The notes under the pieces: generated by a model
What the model was told of the DNA's origin: nothing
The model's input: the letters and a program-made list of their open reading frames with translations, nothing else
Databases searched by the model: none
In this document: positions 1 through 10,202 of the stretch, piece by piece
How the letters are laid out: the number at the start of each line of letters is the position of its first letter
Position numbering within the stretch: the stretch's first letter is position 1
Made by a program: the position numbers and the translations under genes
NCBI GenBank assembly: GCA_051710585.1
Contig: JBPESP010000004.1
Location: 124,001-188,000 of the forward strand
DNA from: JBPESP01 sp051710585
GTDB lineage: Bacteria; Pseudomonadota; Gammaproteobacteria; Enterobacterales; Enterobacteriaceae
DNA length: 64,000 bases
Direction: 5' to 3'

Positions 1-778
1 ATAGCATTTTTATCGTCTCGTGAACATCTAGATAGCTTGTATTATTCTTTTTCTAAAGAATGCTTTGGTATAATAAAGACGTATTATACCACTTTACTCA
101 TTCAGTGTCAATTTTTTTTTCACCTGTTTCTAAGACCTTTCCGTTCACTGTGATGATATTTGCATCATAGATTAATGGCGGGACATTATATGGATGTAAA
201 TTTCTTGATTATAGCAGCCTTTTAATTCCTTACCGCTAGCTGTTTAGTTTCATTTCTTCCACTTTGATCTTAAAACAATCGTCTATGAAAAAATGGCAAA
301 TTAGACCCACTGAAATTTTATAATGAGCACTTTTAGGAAGATATAAGCTATCCAGTACATAACAAAAAGATCTCAATCTTGCTCTATAGATTATGCAAGC
401 AGATAAAAAAGAGAGCAGTTCCCACCGAAGGCGCCTGATCATAAAGTTTTACCCCTGTTTTTTCACTGGCTCGCCATAATAGAGAAGTTAGTGAGGATCG
501 CAATCTGGCAATAATATAAGTCTGAGCGTGGACCATTTTGTTACGATAAATAAAATGGTACATCAAGATCGCGCGCAATGAGCGATAAGTATTTTGATTG
601 CATCCTCAACGTCTAGGTGTTACTTCTGGAAGATCACCAGAAGAGTAACAGTATTATTAATCTCAGAGGCAAATCATAGTTATATAAGCAGCCTGTACTA
701 ACCTGCCACTTTATGTGTTTTCCACTCATTAAAGCTGGAAAGCATACGCTTTATCCTTTATCATCCCATTGTTTAAGA
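1..778. other. decayed DNA, no gene recognised
   Basis: This stretch lies downstream of the aroE remnant. It has stops in all frames apart from short ORFs of 60-68 codons that resemble nothing I know. In enterics aroE is commonly followed by yrdB and yrdA. I looked for the YrdA repeat pattern on the minus strand and did not find it. I see no promoter or RNA gene. Confidence 0.5.
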
Positions 779-1355
779 TTAGGAAAATGGATCGCTATAT
801 TCATGCTTTTTTTTGTGAGCGAGTGAAACAGTGCCAGCACTGGTAAAATTGAAAGTAAAAAGCATGGTATAAAAAATAACACTGCTGCTTGCTTCAGTGA
901 GCCTATCGGCGCTTCGCAGCCCTGTTAGTGGTATCGATGATGAACAGAATATCGCCTGGTTGGTAATAAATCTCATAGCAATAGACCAATGATGCAACGA
1001 ATAATACCAGTAAAGAGCAGGATCATTCCCTGCTCTCGCCAGCACTCACCAACAGAATCAAACTGTCCTGGAGTAGTAGATAGAGATACTGCAAATCTCT
1101 GAATAGACCAATAGCAATGCCATCGATATTTACCTCCAGTAAGGAGGTGTCCGGTTATTTTTTTTGATAGTATTATAACCCGTCAGCGTCAAAAAACTAC
1201 TGCATCGTTTGCTTAACCCCAGCAGCGTAGTACACAGCTGTAAGGATGTGGTTTTTTGTACGCTTATTATCTTTTTTTTGGCAGCAAATAGTGCATTAAT
1301 CTGTGGTGCAACAACCATGGTTAATTAGATTACTAAACACAGTAAAGCTATCTAT
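779..1355 (-). pseudogene. aroE: aroE (shikimate dehydrogenase) pseudogene
   Basis: AroE reduces 3-dehydroshikimate to shikimate with NADPH. The fossil begins at an ATA where ATG is expected (1353-1355), 19 bases after the tsaC stop, and reads IDSFTVFSNLINH, matching the AroE N-terminus (M-SFAVFGNPIAHS). A shifted frame gives APQINALFAA, as in the following helix. Further on come a DGI-GLF-DLQ-L block, resembling the NTDG(V)GL--DL segment, and a TNR-(frameshift)-RSADRLTEAS block, resembling the NADP-site TNRT--RAE-L region. Frames change several times, stops interrupt it and the central part is shortened. The gene order yrdD-tsaC-aroE is the usual enteric order, which supports the identification. 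The C-terminal limit is approximate. Confidence 0.8.
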
Positions 1356-1374
1356 AGTGACACTCCGGTTATAA

Positions 1375-1947
1375 TCAGCCCTGGCGAATCAATTCGCCGC
1401 TCAGAGCATTACGTATCTCAGAAGGATTGAGTCGTCCTTCCACTGCCTCATCTAGCACAGGGAAAGCATTGCCCAATTGCCATCGCACTTCGTCTGCGCT
1501 ACGCGCTGGCGGCTGGCCGCTCAGATTAGCACTGGTGGATACTAGAGCTTTACCAAACGTAAGACAAAGCCGTCGGACGGGTTCAAATGCGCTGATGCGT
1601 ACCGCTAGAGATGCATGTTGCCCCGTAAGCCAGCGCGGTGTTGTCGGACGGGCCGGGATCACCCACGTCACGGGACCGGGCCAGCTGGCGAATATCCGCG
1701 CGCGTGCAGCACTATCTAACGTATCGTCGTTAATATATTCCTTTAACTGAACGTAATGGGCAGCGATCAGAATTAAGCCTTTTTGCCACGGACGTTTTTT
1801 GAACGCCAATAACGCCTGAACCGCACTTTCACTATCAGGATCGCAGCCCAATCCGAATACAGCCTCTGTCGGGTAAGCGATTAGCTGTTGTTGATGCAGC
1901 GCAATGATTAGATCCCCTTCCCCGCCCTGAGAAAAAAAATCAATCAT
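1375..1947 (-). CDS. tsaC: TsaC, threonylcarbamoyl-AMP synthase
   Basis: TsaC (YrdC/RimN) makes threonylcarbamoyl-AMP from threonine, bicarbonate and ATP, the first step of the t6A37 modification of ANN-decoding tRNAs. The protein is 190 residues from the chosen ATG, the normal length for the short TsaC form. It carries the family blocks AYPTEAVFGLGCDP, KGLILIAA, WPGPVTWV, RWLTG, LVSTSANLSG and, at the C-terminus, RLNPSEIRNALSGELIRQG. The open frame runs 17 codons further upstream, but alignment supports ATG at 1947 (MIDFFSQ). It overlaps the end of the yrdD fossil by 8 bases, as in an operon. It is the only gene of its dprA-smg-yrdD-tsaC-aroE neighbourhood still intact, in line with its essential role. 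Confidence 0.95.
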   Translation of the reverse strand: MIDFFSQGGEGDLIIALHQQQLIAYPTEAVFGLGCDPDSESAVQALLAFKKRPWQKGLILIAAHYVQLKEYINDDTLDSAARARIFASWPGPVTWVIPARPTTPRWLTGQHASLAVRISAFEPVRRLCLTFGKALVSTSANLSGQPPARSADEVRWQLGNAFPVLDEAVEGRLNPSEIRNALSGELIRQG

Positions 1948-2530
1948 TATTATCATCTTTTTTATCGTTACTAGTCTGAGTGTAACGCTTATTAGCACAA
2001 AAGAGCTTTACGCCGCGAATGGTATTTTCCGCTATCAACAATGGAAAATAACAATATTTGCATTCATCAATCACAGATTGATTATTTAAGGTATATTTAC
2101 AAGTAGTGTATTTATCACAGACATAAAAACTTTTACTAAAACGCAATGTACAATGTTCCAATTTATCGGAACGGCACTCTAGACAGGGAAAAAAGGTACT
2201 CTTACGCTCAGTGAGCCACCACCTCCTTTCTATAAGTGTAATGTGCTTCCACTTGGAATGGTTTAAGCAGACGATAAACATATAAAAGCCTCTTTTACAT
2301 AATTATCAGCGTAGGGTGATATGTGGGACAAGGCTGGTTTTAAGACACTTTTACATATCTCCGTCGTCTTGCAGCCTCAGTAGACAGAATATAGCCACAT
2401 TGTGGATAATGAAAGCACTCCAAAAAAGGGTTGTATTACCCACTACTAATAACAAGCCTTGCTATAGATATAGATATAGATATGTGGCAAGAATCCGTTT
2501 ATTTAGCGAAAAGCGCAGTTTTTTTATCAT
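1940..2530 (-). pseudogene. yrdD: yrdD (topoisomerase-type zinc finger protein) pseudogene
   Basis: YrdD has three topoisomerase-I-like zinc ribbons. Reading from 2530, MIKKLRFSLNKRIL corresponds to the N-terminus. A frameshifted HYPQCGYI matches the first ribbon (CSQYPACDYV), and RYVKV leads to a degraded CP--C. A 113-codon open stretch from 2281 (MFIVCLNHSKWKHITLIE) keeps ribbon two in damaged form and ribbon three nearly whole (PCLECRS, YVCDKYTTCKY, ECKYCYFPLLI, FCANKR). Two stop codons (TGA TAA) lie just before 2300, several ribbon cysteines are lost and a short AT tandem repeat has grown into the first ribbon. The open C-terminal half might still be translated, but it lacks a normal beginning, so I call it dead. 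Confidence 0.85.
2462..2484 (+). repeat. short hexanucleotide microsatellite
   Basis: About 3.7 copies of the unit tatagа-type hexamer (TATAGA on the plus strand), falling inside the first zinc-ribbon region of the dead yrdD. Replication slippage after loss of selection is the simple explanation. Confidence 0.75.
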
Positions 2531-2553
2531 GGCGTTAAATTACCTTTGATGTG

Positions 2554-3002
2554 TCAAAACAAACACTGTTTATTTCCTTCAAAGTCAAACTTTCTACTTT
2601 TTGATAAGAATTTCACAACTAGGAATATTAAACAGCATTATAAAATAACCTCTTTAGATCCTCCAGATAAAGAGTCCGTTGTGGTCTCGCTATCACACAA
2701 TCGATGACACTAACCCCGCAGCTCTCAAGGTTTAACACCTGAATCTGTTTAATAAATAACAAAAAGAACGACAATTGGTATCCAGGAACTGATTTACTTT
2801 ATTAGTATAAATTTGTATGGTAAGCGGATCTGCATTAACAGAAAAAGCTATACCTCACCCCCATCTTGAAAATATATCAGTTTCAATCAGTTTAACGCAT
2901 GATAAATATCTTTATGAAAGCCTATCTAAGTAAAGTTATCAGTCAATTTATCCCGATCTAAAATATTTTAATTTTATTATGAATGATTAATACGCCAAAC
3001 AC
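2554..3002 (-). pseudogene. smg: smg (DUF494) pseudogene
   Basis: Smg is a conserved gammaproteobacterial protein encoded between dprA and yrdD; its function is poorly defined. The fossil starts with VFGVLI (family MFDVLMYLF) at a GTG. It continues with DKLTDNFT-IGFHKDIYHALN-L (family D-L--DL--AGF--EDIYNAL-WL), then a shifted NADPL-I-IYTN, then IKQIQVLNLE (family LEQIQVLNLE), LEDLK, and IMLFNIPSCE (family MVLFNIPGCE). The end reads VESLTLKEINSV at a TGA. At least four in-frame stops and several frameshifts are present, and about 10 codons are deleted near the N-terminus. Position and orientation match the enteric operon. Confidence 0.9.
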
Positions 3003-3830
3003 ACGGTTTCACCTTCCTTAATTGGATATAGCCATGGGTATAACTGTAATTCACCCCGCTATAACTTTAGTTCTAGAAGTTTTATTACAACTCTCTTTTA
3101 CTAGAGAGCCCAGTACACTCATGACGATGTCATCGACCTATAACCTAATTTTTCTTATGTTAACTAGTACATTGAGAAATAGCAATTTAACTTCCATTTT
3201 TGTGTTTAAATAATTTCTGTCTCGTTCACTGCTAACTATTGCAGTTTACTGCATAGCTATTCAAATATTTTCTTCAGATAAATATGAATGGTGCGCTGGC
3301 GGATAAGGCAGTTGCTGGTAAAGAAAACACCTATCTACTACCATGTTCAATGAACTATCCGTCCAATATCCTCGGTTAACCGAGGATATTGGACGGATAG
3401 TTATAACTGATCTTAAAGCTCATACCACTACAGTTTCCTATCGGCTAAGCACCATAACAAGCGCCGTCAAAATCCATAGTTAGACCGCTGCTTATCGTCA
3501 AATCTAGCAATCAACAGTTGGTAGGCGAAATCATTGTCCCATTATTTACCGTATAGATTATGTTACCGACACGTAACTATCGCCAGTTACCGCGTTTACA
3601 AGAAGACAAGATCCCGGTCAGAAAAAACACCACCGGCTAACAATATTTTTTGTTACCCAAGTATATGCCGCATATTGAAACTCGTGTCGCAACGATTTTT
3701 ACCAAGACAGACTAATTCATCTGTAAGGATCAAGCCATTATTAAGATTAGTGACCACGCTGAGCATGTTCCTAGCTGATAAAAGTTTATTAATAATATGA
3801 AATAACTGTTTCAGCCAAACTTTAGTTGTC
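3003..3830 (-). pseudogene. dprA: dprA (smf) pseudogene
   Basis: DprA loads RecA on incoming single-stranded DNA during transformation. The C-terminal winged-helix part is readable: VDDIVMSVLG, then VVIKLLELKL (family VV--LLELELAG), then pieces AG-ITVIP and GYIQLRKV in two frames (family AGWI-AVPGGY--LRR). Further upstream, near 3450-3520, TISSGLTMDFDGACYGA matches the Rossmann-like core (TSGLA-GIDG-AH-AAL). Stops, frameshifts and large deletions make it clearly dead; the full gene would be about 1.1 kb. It sits immediately upstream of smg, as in enterics. The 5' limit is approximate. A 50-base perfect palindrome lies within it. Confidence 0.75.
3353..3402. repeat. 50-base perfect palindrome, no loop
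   Basis: Two 25-base arms (3353-3377 and 3378-3402) are exact reverse complements and meet at GGTT/AACC with no spacer. The next outer pair (G3352, A3403) does not match. It lies in decayed dprA sequence. No T-run follows, so it does not look like a terminator. Confidence 0.95.
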
Positions 3831-3859
3831 AACTAAAGTTACTCACTGTATTTATAGTT

Positions 3860-4960
3860 TTTCAGCATCTATTTTCTGATTTATTTTCTAGCAATCCACC
3901 ACTATATTCATATAGCCTATAGTGCGCTTTCATAATTCCATGATATAGTTTATAATTTTATAAGCTACTTTTACTAGGCTTCTACTTGTTTTTCATATTT
4001 CTGTAAAACGCAACGCTCTACCAAGCTATTACCCTAATAGTTGCCCATGCTGGCTCATACTTTAATTTTATCCAATATTCCAACAGCAACTGTCGGAACT
4101 GCCCACTCACATATACTGACTATATTCTGATCGCTGTAGAGCATCGCTTCGGTTAGGGTTTTTATCCCATATTTTCCACGTCATTTCTAGTGCTTTGTAT
4201 ACTTAGTCTGCCGTCAAAGAAGAACGAAATAGCCAAACCAACTGGTCTCCTTGCGACTTTATAATTAACTGGTGCTCAAGATAATTAGGGATAGAAACAA
4301 TATGCGCCTAAGCGCCACGCCTTATATTTATAAATAGCCTCTGGCTGAGAATTGATTAGCTCCGGCTCTTTCATGAGTCTATCTGCAAGCCAACGCCATG
4401 ATTCAAAAGCTTCTCTGAATTTATGCTACTAGGGTAACTATACGTTACGCATTAGTTGCGCCATGCTTTCTGATACTATGCAATTCATGAACCTGACTAC
4501 GTAATACTGTTCGCATGCTATCGATCCTATCGAAACGACTTTTCCGGTATTTTAATTACTGCGATAAATCCTGAATGTAAGGGTATATAGTCACAAAGAA
4601 CAATGCGCCATGAATTTTATAATTAATGAGAATTTATTCATAGAGTCTGACCTTAAAAAGACTGCAGCCTTTTTAATATTTCGTTTTACATTGCAGTGTG
4701 TTACACCTTTTTCTTAAAGCTAAGTATTTTTATTTTTTTTACCGGAGTTAGGGTTAAAGCAAAGGATTTTATCGTTTTTTCACTATTGTTTATTGCGGAG
4801 CAATTTTATCCATTTCTTCATCATAGAAAGCCTGACATTCATAGCTTTGCTACTTGCACGCAGGTTTTAATTTTTGTCGAGAACCAGTTAAGTAGGTTTG
4901 TTTTTAAATTTAGGATTAAAATTTCTTCTTTTCATTAGTGCACCAATATTGTTCTATGGT
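3860..4960 (-). mobile_element. IS3-family insertion sequence fossil, copy A
   Basis: Remnants of both transposase frames read right to left. orfA: SKAMNVRLSMMKKWIKLLRN (family AKAMDVGLSTMTRWVKQLR) near 4830, and KRNIKKAAVFLRSDSMN (family ILKKATALLMSDSLN) near 4650. orfB: RSNYKYWK, VLRSQVHELHSI, REAFESWRWLADRLMKE, SDQN at the DDE-core SDQG site, then FRQLLLEYWIKL, SVAFYRNMKNK and EYSGGL--NKSEN (family HQYNGGLTP-ESE). Stops and frameshifts interrupt every segment. Terminal inverted repeats could not be defined by eye. The same element left fossils at about 30.1, 47.2 and 57.2 kb. Confidence 0.85.
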
Positions 4961-6579
4961 GGATAGATTATCTTTATTCAGATGGCTAAATTCATTGTAC
5001 CACTACAAACCGGTATAAACGCCAAGTTCGACAAGTTGGAAGCTGTATACTTTGTGTTACCTAAAACTGGTTAATGTTAGATTATGAAAAATTTGCCACG
5101 ACTTCTGGCACTACCGTTATGAGGAGCATAGTCGAAGGTTCTGACAGGAATGGATGATAATAGCAAAAAAGCGGAATACCACTGATGGTAAACGTTGACA
5201 AGACAGTGCTAAACGCCTTCATAGAATTCTAAATGTAATGAAAAACTAAGTATAAAATGATAGTACGAAATTTCTAAATAGCAGAATACACCTGTTTATT
5301 ATTAAGTTACGGACTTCAAGGAATAAAAACAGTTCAATCTAGGTTTTATTATTTATTTCTCTGCGGAAAGCTAAATATGAAGTTTTGAGTCTCCCACTAT
5401 ATGGAGGAAGATCTATGCAAATACAGAGAAAAACCTTTATGTTTTTACCTTGTTTCTAGCTGAGTTGTTTTTATATAATAACCTTTCATACTGGATATCT
5501 TTTCCATTTTTTCTCTATTAACCCGGTAGAAATTTATTAAAAATGGTAATTCCTAGTATAGTTCTTAATCTAAGAAACGTATTAAGAATACAGGATGTTT
5601 TCACTGTAAGTAAAAAATTACTTACAACCTCCATTCCGGATAATGAGCCAAATTTTCATAAATCCTATTGCCGTACTTTTCATAATTCCCCCGCCTGACA
5701 AAGTATAAAATCTTCTTGCTAATAAATTTTGAGCCATCACTACTAAAATAGTTTTTTGATGTCTTTGACATAGCTTATTTTTTTATTTCATATTCTACTT
5801 TTTTATGATAGGAATTTACGCCATAAATAAAAAATAAACGATTTAATAACAGTGATTATGCTAAAAATGTGCGACCATAATTTTTATCGTTATTTTACAT
5901 AAACAGAAAAGTAGATGCCCATCTGCAAGAGCGCATAAAAGTTAATCCGTTTTCTGTTCCACTTACTAACAATAGTTATATAGAGTTTAGGCTTGTTGTC
6001 ACTATCAGAATCAGCATATCTGGTATTATCTCAACCATATTATTAATTTATTCTATGAGTCTGTAAATTACACGTTGCCGTCAAGAATATAAAGGTACTT
6101 TTTCGTAATCTTTACTAAAATCACAAAAAATATGACTTCAGAGCCATTTCCAACTTTTTTTGCAGCCTATTAAGAGCAAGGATTAAATTGAGTGTGATGT
6201 AAGCGAATAACCCGTAGAGGAGAAGAGATGTTTCCAGCTAAATAGGAAGAATGAATTCAGCTAGAGATGGAAACAGGAAGCTTAAATTGATAGTTCTGGC
6301 ACGGCAGATAATAAATTAGAGCTAATAAGCTATAGAGCACACCCCTATATCATCTTTCAGATAGTAGTTGTATATCCTTGCCTGTACCGTTACAGGCACA
6401 TTAGTATTTACTTGATTCTAATTTAATACTGGGGTGCAGCGAAACAGTATAACCATTAAAGCTATAATTTATTCTCATGCTACCACTAGAATTACTTAAC
6501 AGAGTAGTATTAATAGTTGTATAAACATCAATATAAAAGCGCTTTACCAGGTAAAATAATGACTTTATATATAAAAATA
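4961..6579. other. decayed DNA, no gene recognised
   Basis: This is AT-rich sequence with dense stops on both strands. By enteric order, def and fmt could have lain beyond dprA, but I found none of their motifs (for example the deformylase GIGLAA or HEMDHL). I could assign neither genes nor RNAs here. Confidence 0.5.
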
Positions 6580-6882
6580 TCAATTCATCCCGTATTTTTT
6601 AATTTCTTACGTAGGGTGCCGCGGTTTATCCCCATAATCTGTGCCACATGGGTCTGATTACGACGAGTGTATTGCATCACCATGTCCAATAAAGGCTTTT
6701 CTTCTAATTCAGCCAGTATCATCGCATAAAGGTCATTAATGCCGCCTTGACCTTTCAGTTAAGCAAAATAGTTCTTCAGTGCTTGCTTTACTGAGTTATC
6801 GTAGGGGTTTTTGTATTACCTGATCCTAAGGGTTGATAGTGAAAAAGGTTAATACATCAGAATTTACGCGTTTTTTAAATAT
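6580..6882 (-). pseudogene. fis: fis (nucleoid protein) pseudogene
   Basis: Fis is a DNA-bending nucleoid protein that activates stable-RNA promoters. Nearly the whole gene can be read: an ATA instead of ATG at 6882, RVNSDVLT, -DQVIQKPLR, a frameshift, DNSVKQALKNYFA, a TAA stop where Q is expected, DLYAMILAELEEKPLLDMV, MQYTRRNQTHVAQIMGINRG, TLRKKLK, and a one-base deletion before the final YGMN. A further TAG lies before DQVIQK. The helix-turn-helix is well conserved at residue level, so decay looks relatively recent. It lies directly downstream of the dusB fossil, as in the enteric dusB-fis operon. Confidence 0.95.
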
Positions 6883-6889
6883 AGCTCTG

Positions 6890-7640
6890 TCTGCTCTTTT
6901 ATCTATTATATACATATACGTAACATTTTCAAAGCATCTCTCCAACACCTACAGCTTTAAAGGTTATCAGAGGAATGTACTTGTAAAGACTACAGGACTC
7001 GTGCTTACGAGTAATATGGAATCCCTTTTCTCCAAGCTATAAAAGTCATGTCATTTTCTAATATCCTTTATTAATAAAAACTTTTTACGTAATACTAGCA
7101 GTAGCCATGCTGCTCTCCCCTTGAGTAGCATAGTTTATAACAAGGCTATCTACCTTGCTATAATCCAAACCCACCCCGTTTTTTGCAAAGTTAATATCTT
7201 CTTCCACTTAGAGATAATTTGAATTAAAACATACTACTTAAAACTGACCGAATGCTGCTGTAATCCGCGTTGCTGTTGAATAGGAAAGTGCAGGTATTGT
7301 CTATAAATCTTGATGCCCTGCTTGCATACCATAATCTTTGACCAATTAGATATTTTATACATAATTTTAGCAACACAGTCTCCAGCCTGTATAAATTTTA
7401 AGTATTACCAATACACACCAACACAGTTAGGATATGCTTGATGATATCTGATATTGCAGTAATTCCAAACTTTTCAGTTTATGGTTTACTTTCCTATTTT
7501 AGCAATTCATCTTAAAATCAATCGGCAATGCGGCGCTTATTTGGCACATTAATTGATAACGACAGCGGCAATATTAGCAGAACTACAACTAGCAATTTGT
7601 ACTGCCAAGATATCGAGTTCATCACTATCTAGCATATAAA
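6890..7640 (-). pseudogene. dusB: dusB (tRNA-dihydrouridine synthase B) pseudogene
   Basis: DusB reduces uridine in the tRNA D-loop using FMN. Remnants in order: DELDILAVQIASCSSANIA (family DEPGIRTVQIAGSDP--MA), continuing to AAVVIN; then LDYSKVDSLVINYATQGES (family VLDYTGADALMIGRAAQGRPW); GEKGFHITRKHES (family GP-KGYRIARKHV-WYL); and a C-terminal piece RTFL--PLKL-VLERCFEN (family RRTFNAIE---EQLEALEAYFEN). Large deletions (about 750 of 966 bases remain), frameshifts and stops are present. It is followed at once by the fis fossil, the conserved order. Confidence 0.85.
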
Positions 7641-8365
7641 AAACTCTACTTACCACTCCATCTCTCTCCTTAGTATTCGAAGAGAGAATTTTCAAAAAAA
7701 ATGTCATTCCCACCCTCCATTGTATAAAATAAAGCCTCTAATGAGGCGATCTGTTATACAGCCATTAAGCTGCTAATCAGGAAATTAGCAAACTGTAAGT
7801 TTTACATATAGATAATAACAAAAAAAAGAAATCTCACTATATCTGCAAGGGCGCGTATATTAAGTATTTTTTATCAGATAAAAGATTAAACTTTGAATAA
7901 TTATCTATTAGATATTAATGATTTCAGTCTTTTTCCCATAATGATTAATCATTTCTAAAAATACATAAAGTAAAAAAAATAATTTATTTTATGATTATCA
8001 TTTTACGCTTATTATTGAAGGGGCGAAAGATGAAGCAGTTCCTTCCGTGCAGGCTATTCACGCCGGGGGTAGTACATTGCATTTTGAGCGTTCTGCACGA
8101 TACACACAGTAGTGCGATTCGTTTTCAGCGTTGAATTCTAATAATCCGTTACTACTCGTCTTTTTGAGTGCCGGTTTTGAAGGCAATAAAACAGCGTTAT
8201 AAATCTGTGGCACGCTTTCACTGCCTTGTTTGGTCAGCATACCAAACAGATCCAGAAAGGATACTCGCTAAGATAAAATCGGGCCAGATAGGCTAGGAAC
8301 ACACCGCGCTTTGTAGCGAGCCTAGATATATCGTGTGCTTAAGCGTAAGAACTTTCGCCTTGCTG
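7641..8365. other. decayed DNA with an unassigned minus-strand ORF
   Basis: In enterics yhdT, panF and prmA separate accC from dusB; I could not match any of them here. The minus strand has an unusually GC-rich stretch (8058-8240 and upstream) reading LFGMLTKQGSESVPQIYN and continuing for about 60 codons to a TGA. It may be part of a more recently lost gene, but I do not recognise it. Short hairpins occur at about 7664-7690 and 7733-7746. Confidence 0.4.
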
Positions 8366-9715
8366 CTATACTTCCCTAAGCCCGAGCTTATTCTCCAGAT
8401 AATGGATGTTAGTGCCACATTTTTGGAAACGCTTGTCGTTCATAATATTCAATTGCAGATCAATATTGGTCTTAATCCCGTCAATAATCAGCTCCGCCAG
8501 TGCATTTTTCATGCGGGCAATAGCCACATCCCGAGTCTCACCAAAGCAGATAAGCTTGCCAATCATAGAGTCATAATAAGGCGGTACTGAGTACCCGGCA
8601 TAAATATGCGATTCCCAACGTACGCCAAAGCCACCCGGTGCATGGAAACGAGTAATCCTGCCTGGACTTGCCAGAAAGCTTCTGGGATCCTCGGCATTGA
8701 TACGGCATTCTATTGCATGACCAGAAACTTTCAGTTGGTTCTGCTTCAACGAGAGAAGCTGTCCAGCAGCAATGCGCAACTGTTCTTTAATAAGATCCAC
8801 CCCAGTGATCATCTCGCTAACTGGATGTTCTACCTGAATACGAGTATTCATCTCGATAAAGAAGAATTTACCGTTTTCGTAAAGAAATTCAAAAGTACCG
8901 GCGCTACGGTAGCCGATTTTTACGCAGGCTTTAGCGCAGCGCTCACCAATAGAACTGCGCAATTCTTTACTAATACCTGGAGCTGGCGCTTCTTCTACTA
9001 CTTTCTGGTGACGGCGCTGCATGGAGCAATCACGTTCAGCAAGATAAATCGCATTGCCCTGACCGTCCGCCAGCATTTGAATCTCTATATGGCGCGGATT
9101 CTCTAGGTACTTCTCCATGTAGACCATATCGTTATTGAACGCGGCCTTAGCTTCAGCGCGGGTCATGCGGATTGAGGATTCCAGCTCTTTATCGCTGCGC
9201 ACTACGCGCATCCCGCGCCCGCCGCCGCCACTGGAAGCCTTTATAATTACTGGATAGCCGATACGGTTAGCAATAGCTTGGTGTTTATCTATATCCTCCC
9301 CGACAAGTCCGTCGGAACCGGGGATACAGGGGATACCGATTTTTTTCATCGCGTTGATGGCAGAAACTTTATCACCCATCAGCCTAATAGTTTCTGCGCG
9401 CGGGCCGATAAAGATAAAGCCAGAACGTTCCACCTGTTCTGCGAAATCAGCGTTCTCGGATAGAAAACCATAACCCGGATGGATACCTACTGCGCCGGTA
9501 ATTTCTGCCGCAGAGATAATAGCAGGGATATTTAGGTAACTTTTTATCGAAGGTGGCGGGCCAATACAGATAGTCTCATCGGCCAGAAGCACATGTTTTA
9601 GGTCGCGGTCGGCGGTGGAATGTACCGCTACGATTTTGATACCGAGTTCTTTGCACGCACGTAGGATACGTAATGCAATTTCACCACGGTTTGCGATGAC
9701 GATTTTATCTAGCAT
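8366..9715 (-). CDS. accC: AccC, biotin carboxylase subunit of acetyl-CoA carboxylase
   Basis: AccC carboxylates the biotin on AccB using ATP and bicarbonate, the first half-reaction of malonyl-CoA synthesis in the cytoplasm. It has 449 residues, the usual length, and starts MLDKIVIANRGEIALRILRA. Visible family features: HPGYGFLSEN, MGDKVSAI, the ATP-grasp glycine loop SSGGGGRGMRVVR, MEKYLENPRHIEIQ, ERDCSMQRRHQKVVEEAP, FIEMNTRIQVEHPV and the C-terminal TNIHYLENKLGL. It follows accB by 11 bases on the same strand and must be cotranscribed with it. No frame damage is seen. The usual downstream gene (prmA region) is gone. Confidence 0.98.
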   Translation of the reverse strand: MLDKIVIANRGEIALRILRACKELGIKIVAVHSTADRDLKHVLLADETICIGPPPSIKSYLNIPAIISAAEITGAVGIHPGYGFLSENADFAEQVERSGFIFIGPRAETIRLMGDKVSAINAMKKIGIPCIPGSDGLVGEDIDKHQAIANRIGYPVIIKASSGGGGRGMRVVRSDKELESSIRMTRAEAKAAFNNDMVYMEKYLENPRHIEIQMLADGQGNAIYLAERDCSMQRRHQKVVEEAPAPGISKELRSSIGERCAKACVKIGYRSAGTFEFLYENGKFFFIEMNTRIQVEHPVSEMITGVDLIKEQLRIAAGQLLSLKQNQLKVSGHAIECRINAEDPRSFLASPGRITRFHAPGGFGVRWESHIYAGYSVPPYYDSMIGKLICFGETRDVAIARMKNALAELIIDGIKTNIDLQLNIMNDKRFQKCGTNIHYLENKLGLREV

Positions 9716-9726
9716 GTAGTGCCTCG

Positions 9727-10182
9727 TTATTCGATGACAACCAGCGGCTCATCAAATTCAACCGGTTGACCGTTTTCCAGAAGAATAGCTTTCACTACGC
9801 CAGCTTTCTCTGATTCAATCTGGTTCATCATTTTCATCGCTTCAACGATACAAAGGGTGTCGCCAACGTTAACCTTCTGACCGACCTCTATGAAAGGTTT
9901 TGCATCTGGGCTTGGGGTACGATAGAACGTCCCCACTATTGGCGAGCGCGCCAGGTAAGGGCTTATAGTTGCTGGCGCAGTAGTGACTTCCTCTACGACT
10001 GGCGCTATGACGGTTTGTGCTGCGCCAGTCGTAGGGATATAAGCTTGTTGCATCATCGGATATATTGATTGTGTTGTAGTACGACTAATATGAACTGATT
10101 CTTCACCTTCAGAAATTTCTAATTTGGAAATGCTGGATTCTTCGACAAGTTCAATCAGTTTTTTAATCTTACGGATATCCAT
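9727..10182 (-). CDS. accB: AccB, biotin carboxyl carrier protein
   Basis: AccB carries the biotin that shuttles CO2 between AccC and the AccA-AccD transferase. It has 151 residues (about 156 in E. coli). The N-terminus MDIRKIKKLIELVEES is followed by a Pro/Ala/Thr-rich linker, shortened relative to E. coli, and the biotinyl domain RSPIVGTFYRTPSPDAKPF. The biotinylation motif EAMKMMNQIE places the modified lysine at about residue 117. It lies between aroQ (20 bases) and accC (11 bases) on one strand, evidently an operon. Confidence 0.98.
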   Translation of the reverse strand: MDIRKIKKLIELVEESSISKLEISEGEESVHISRTTTQSIYPMMQQAYIPTTGAAQTVIAPVVEEVTTAPATISPYLARSPIVGTFYRTPSPDAKPFIEVGQKVNVGDTLCIVEAMKMMNQIESEKAGVVKAILLENGQPVEFDEPLVVIE

Positions 10183-10202
10183 GGGTAGGTTCCATATTCT
10201 AA

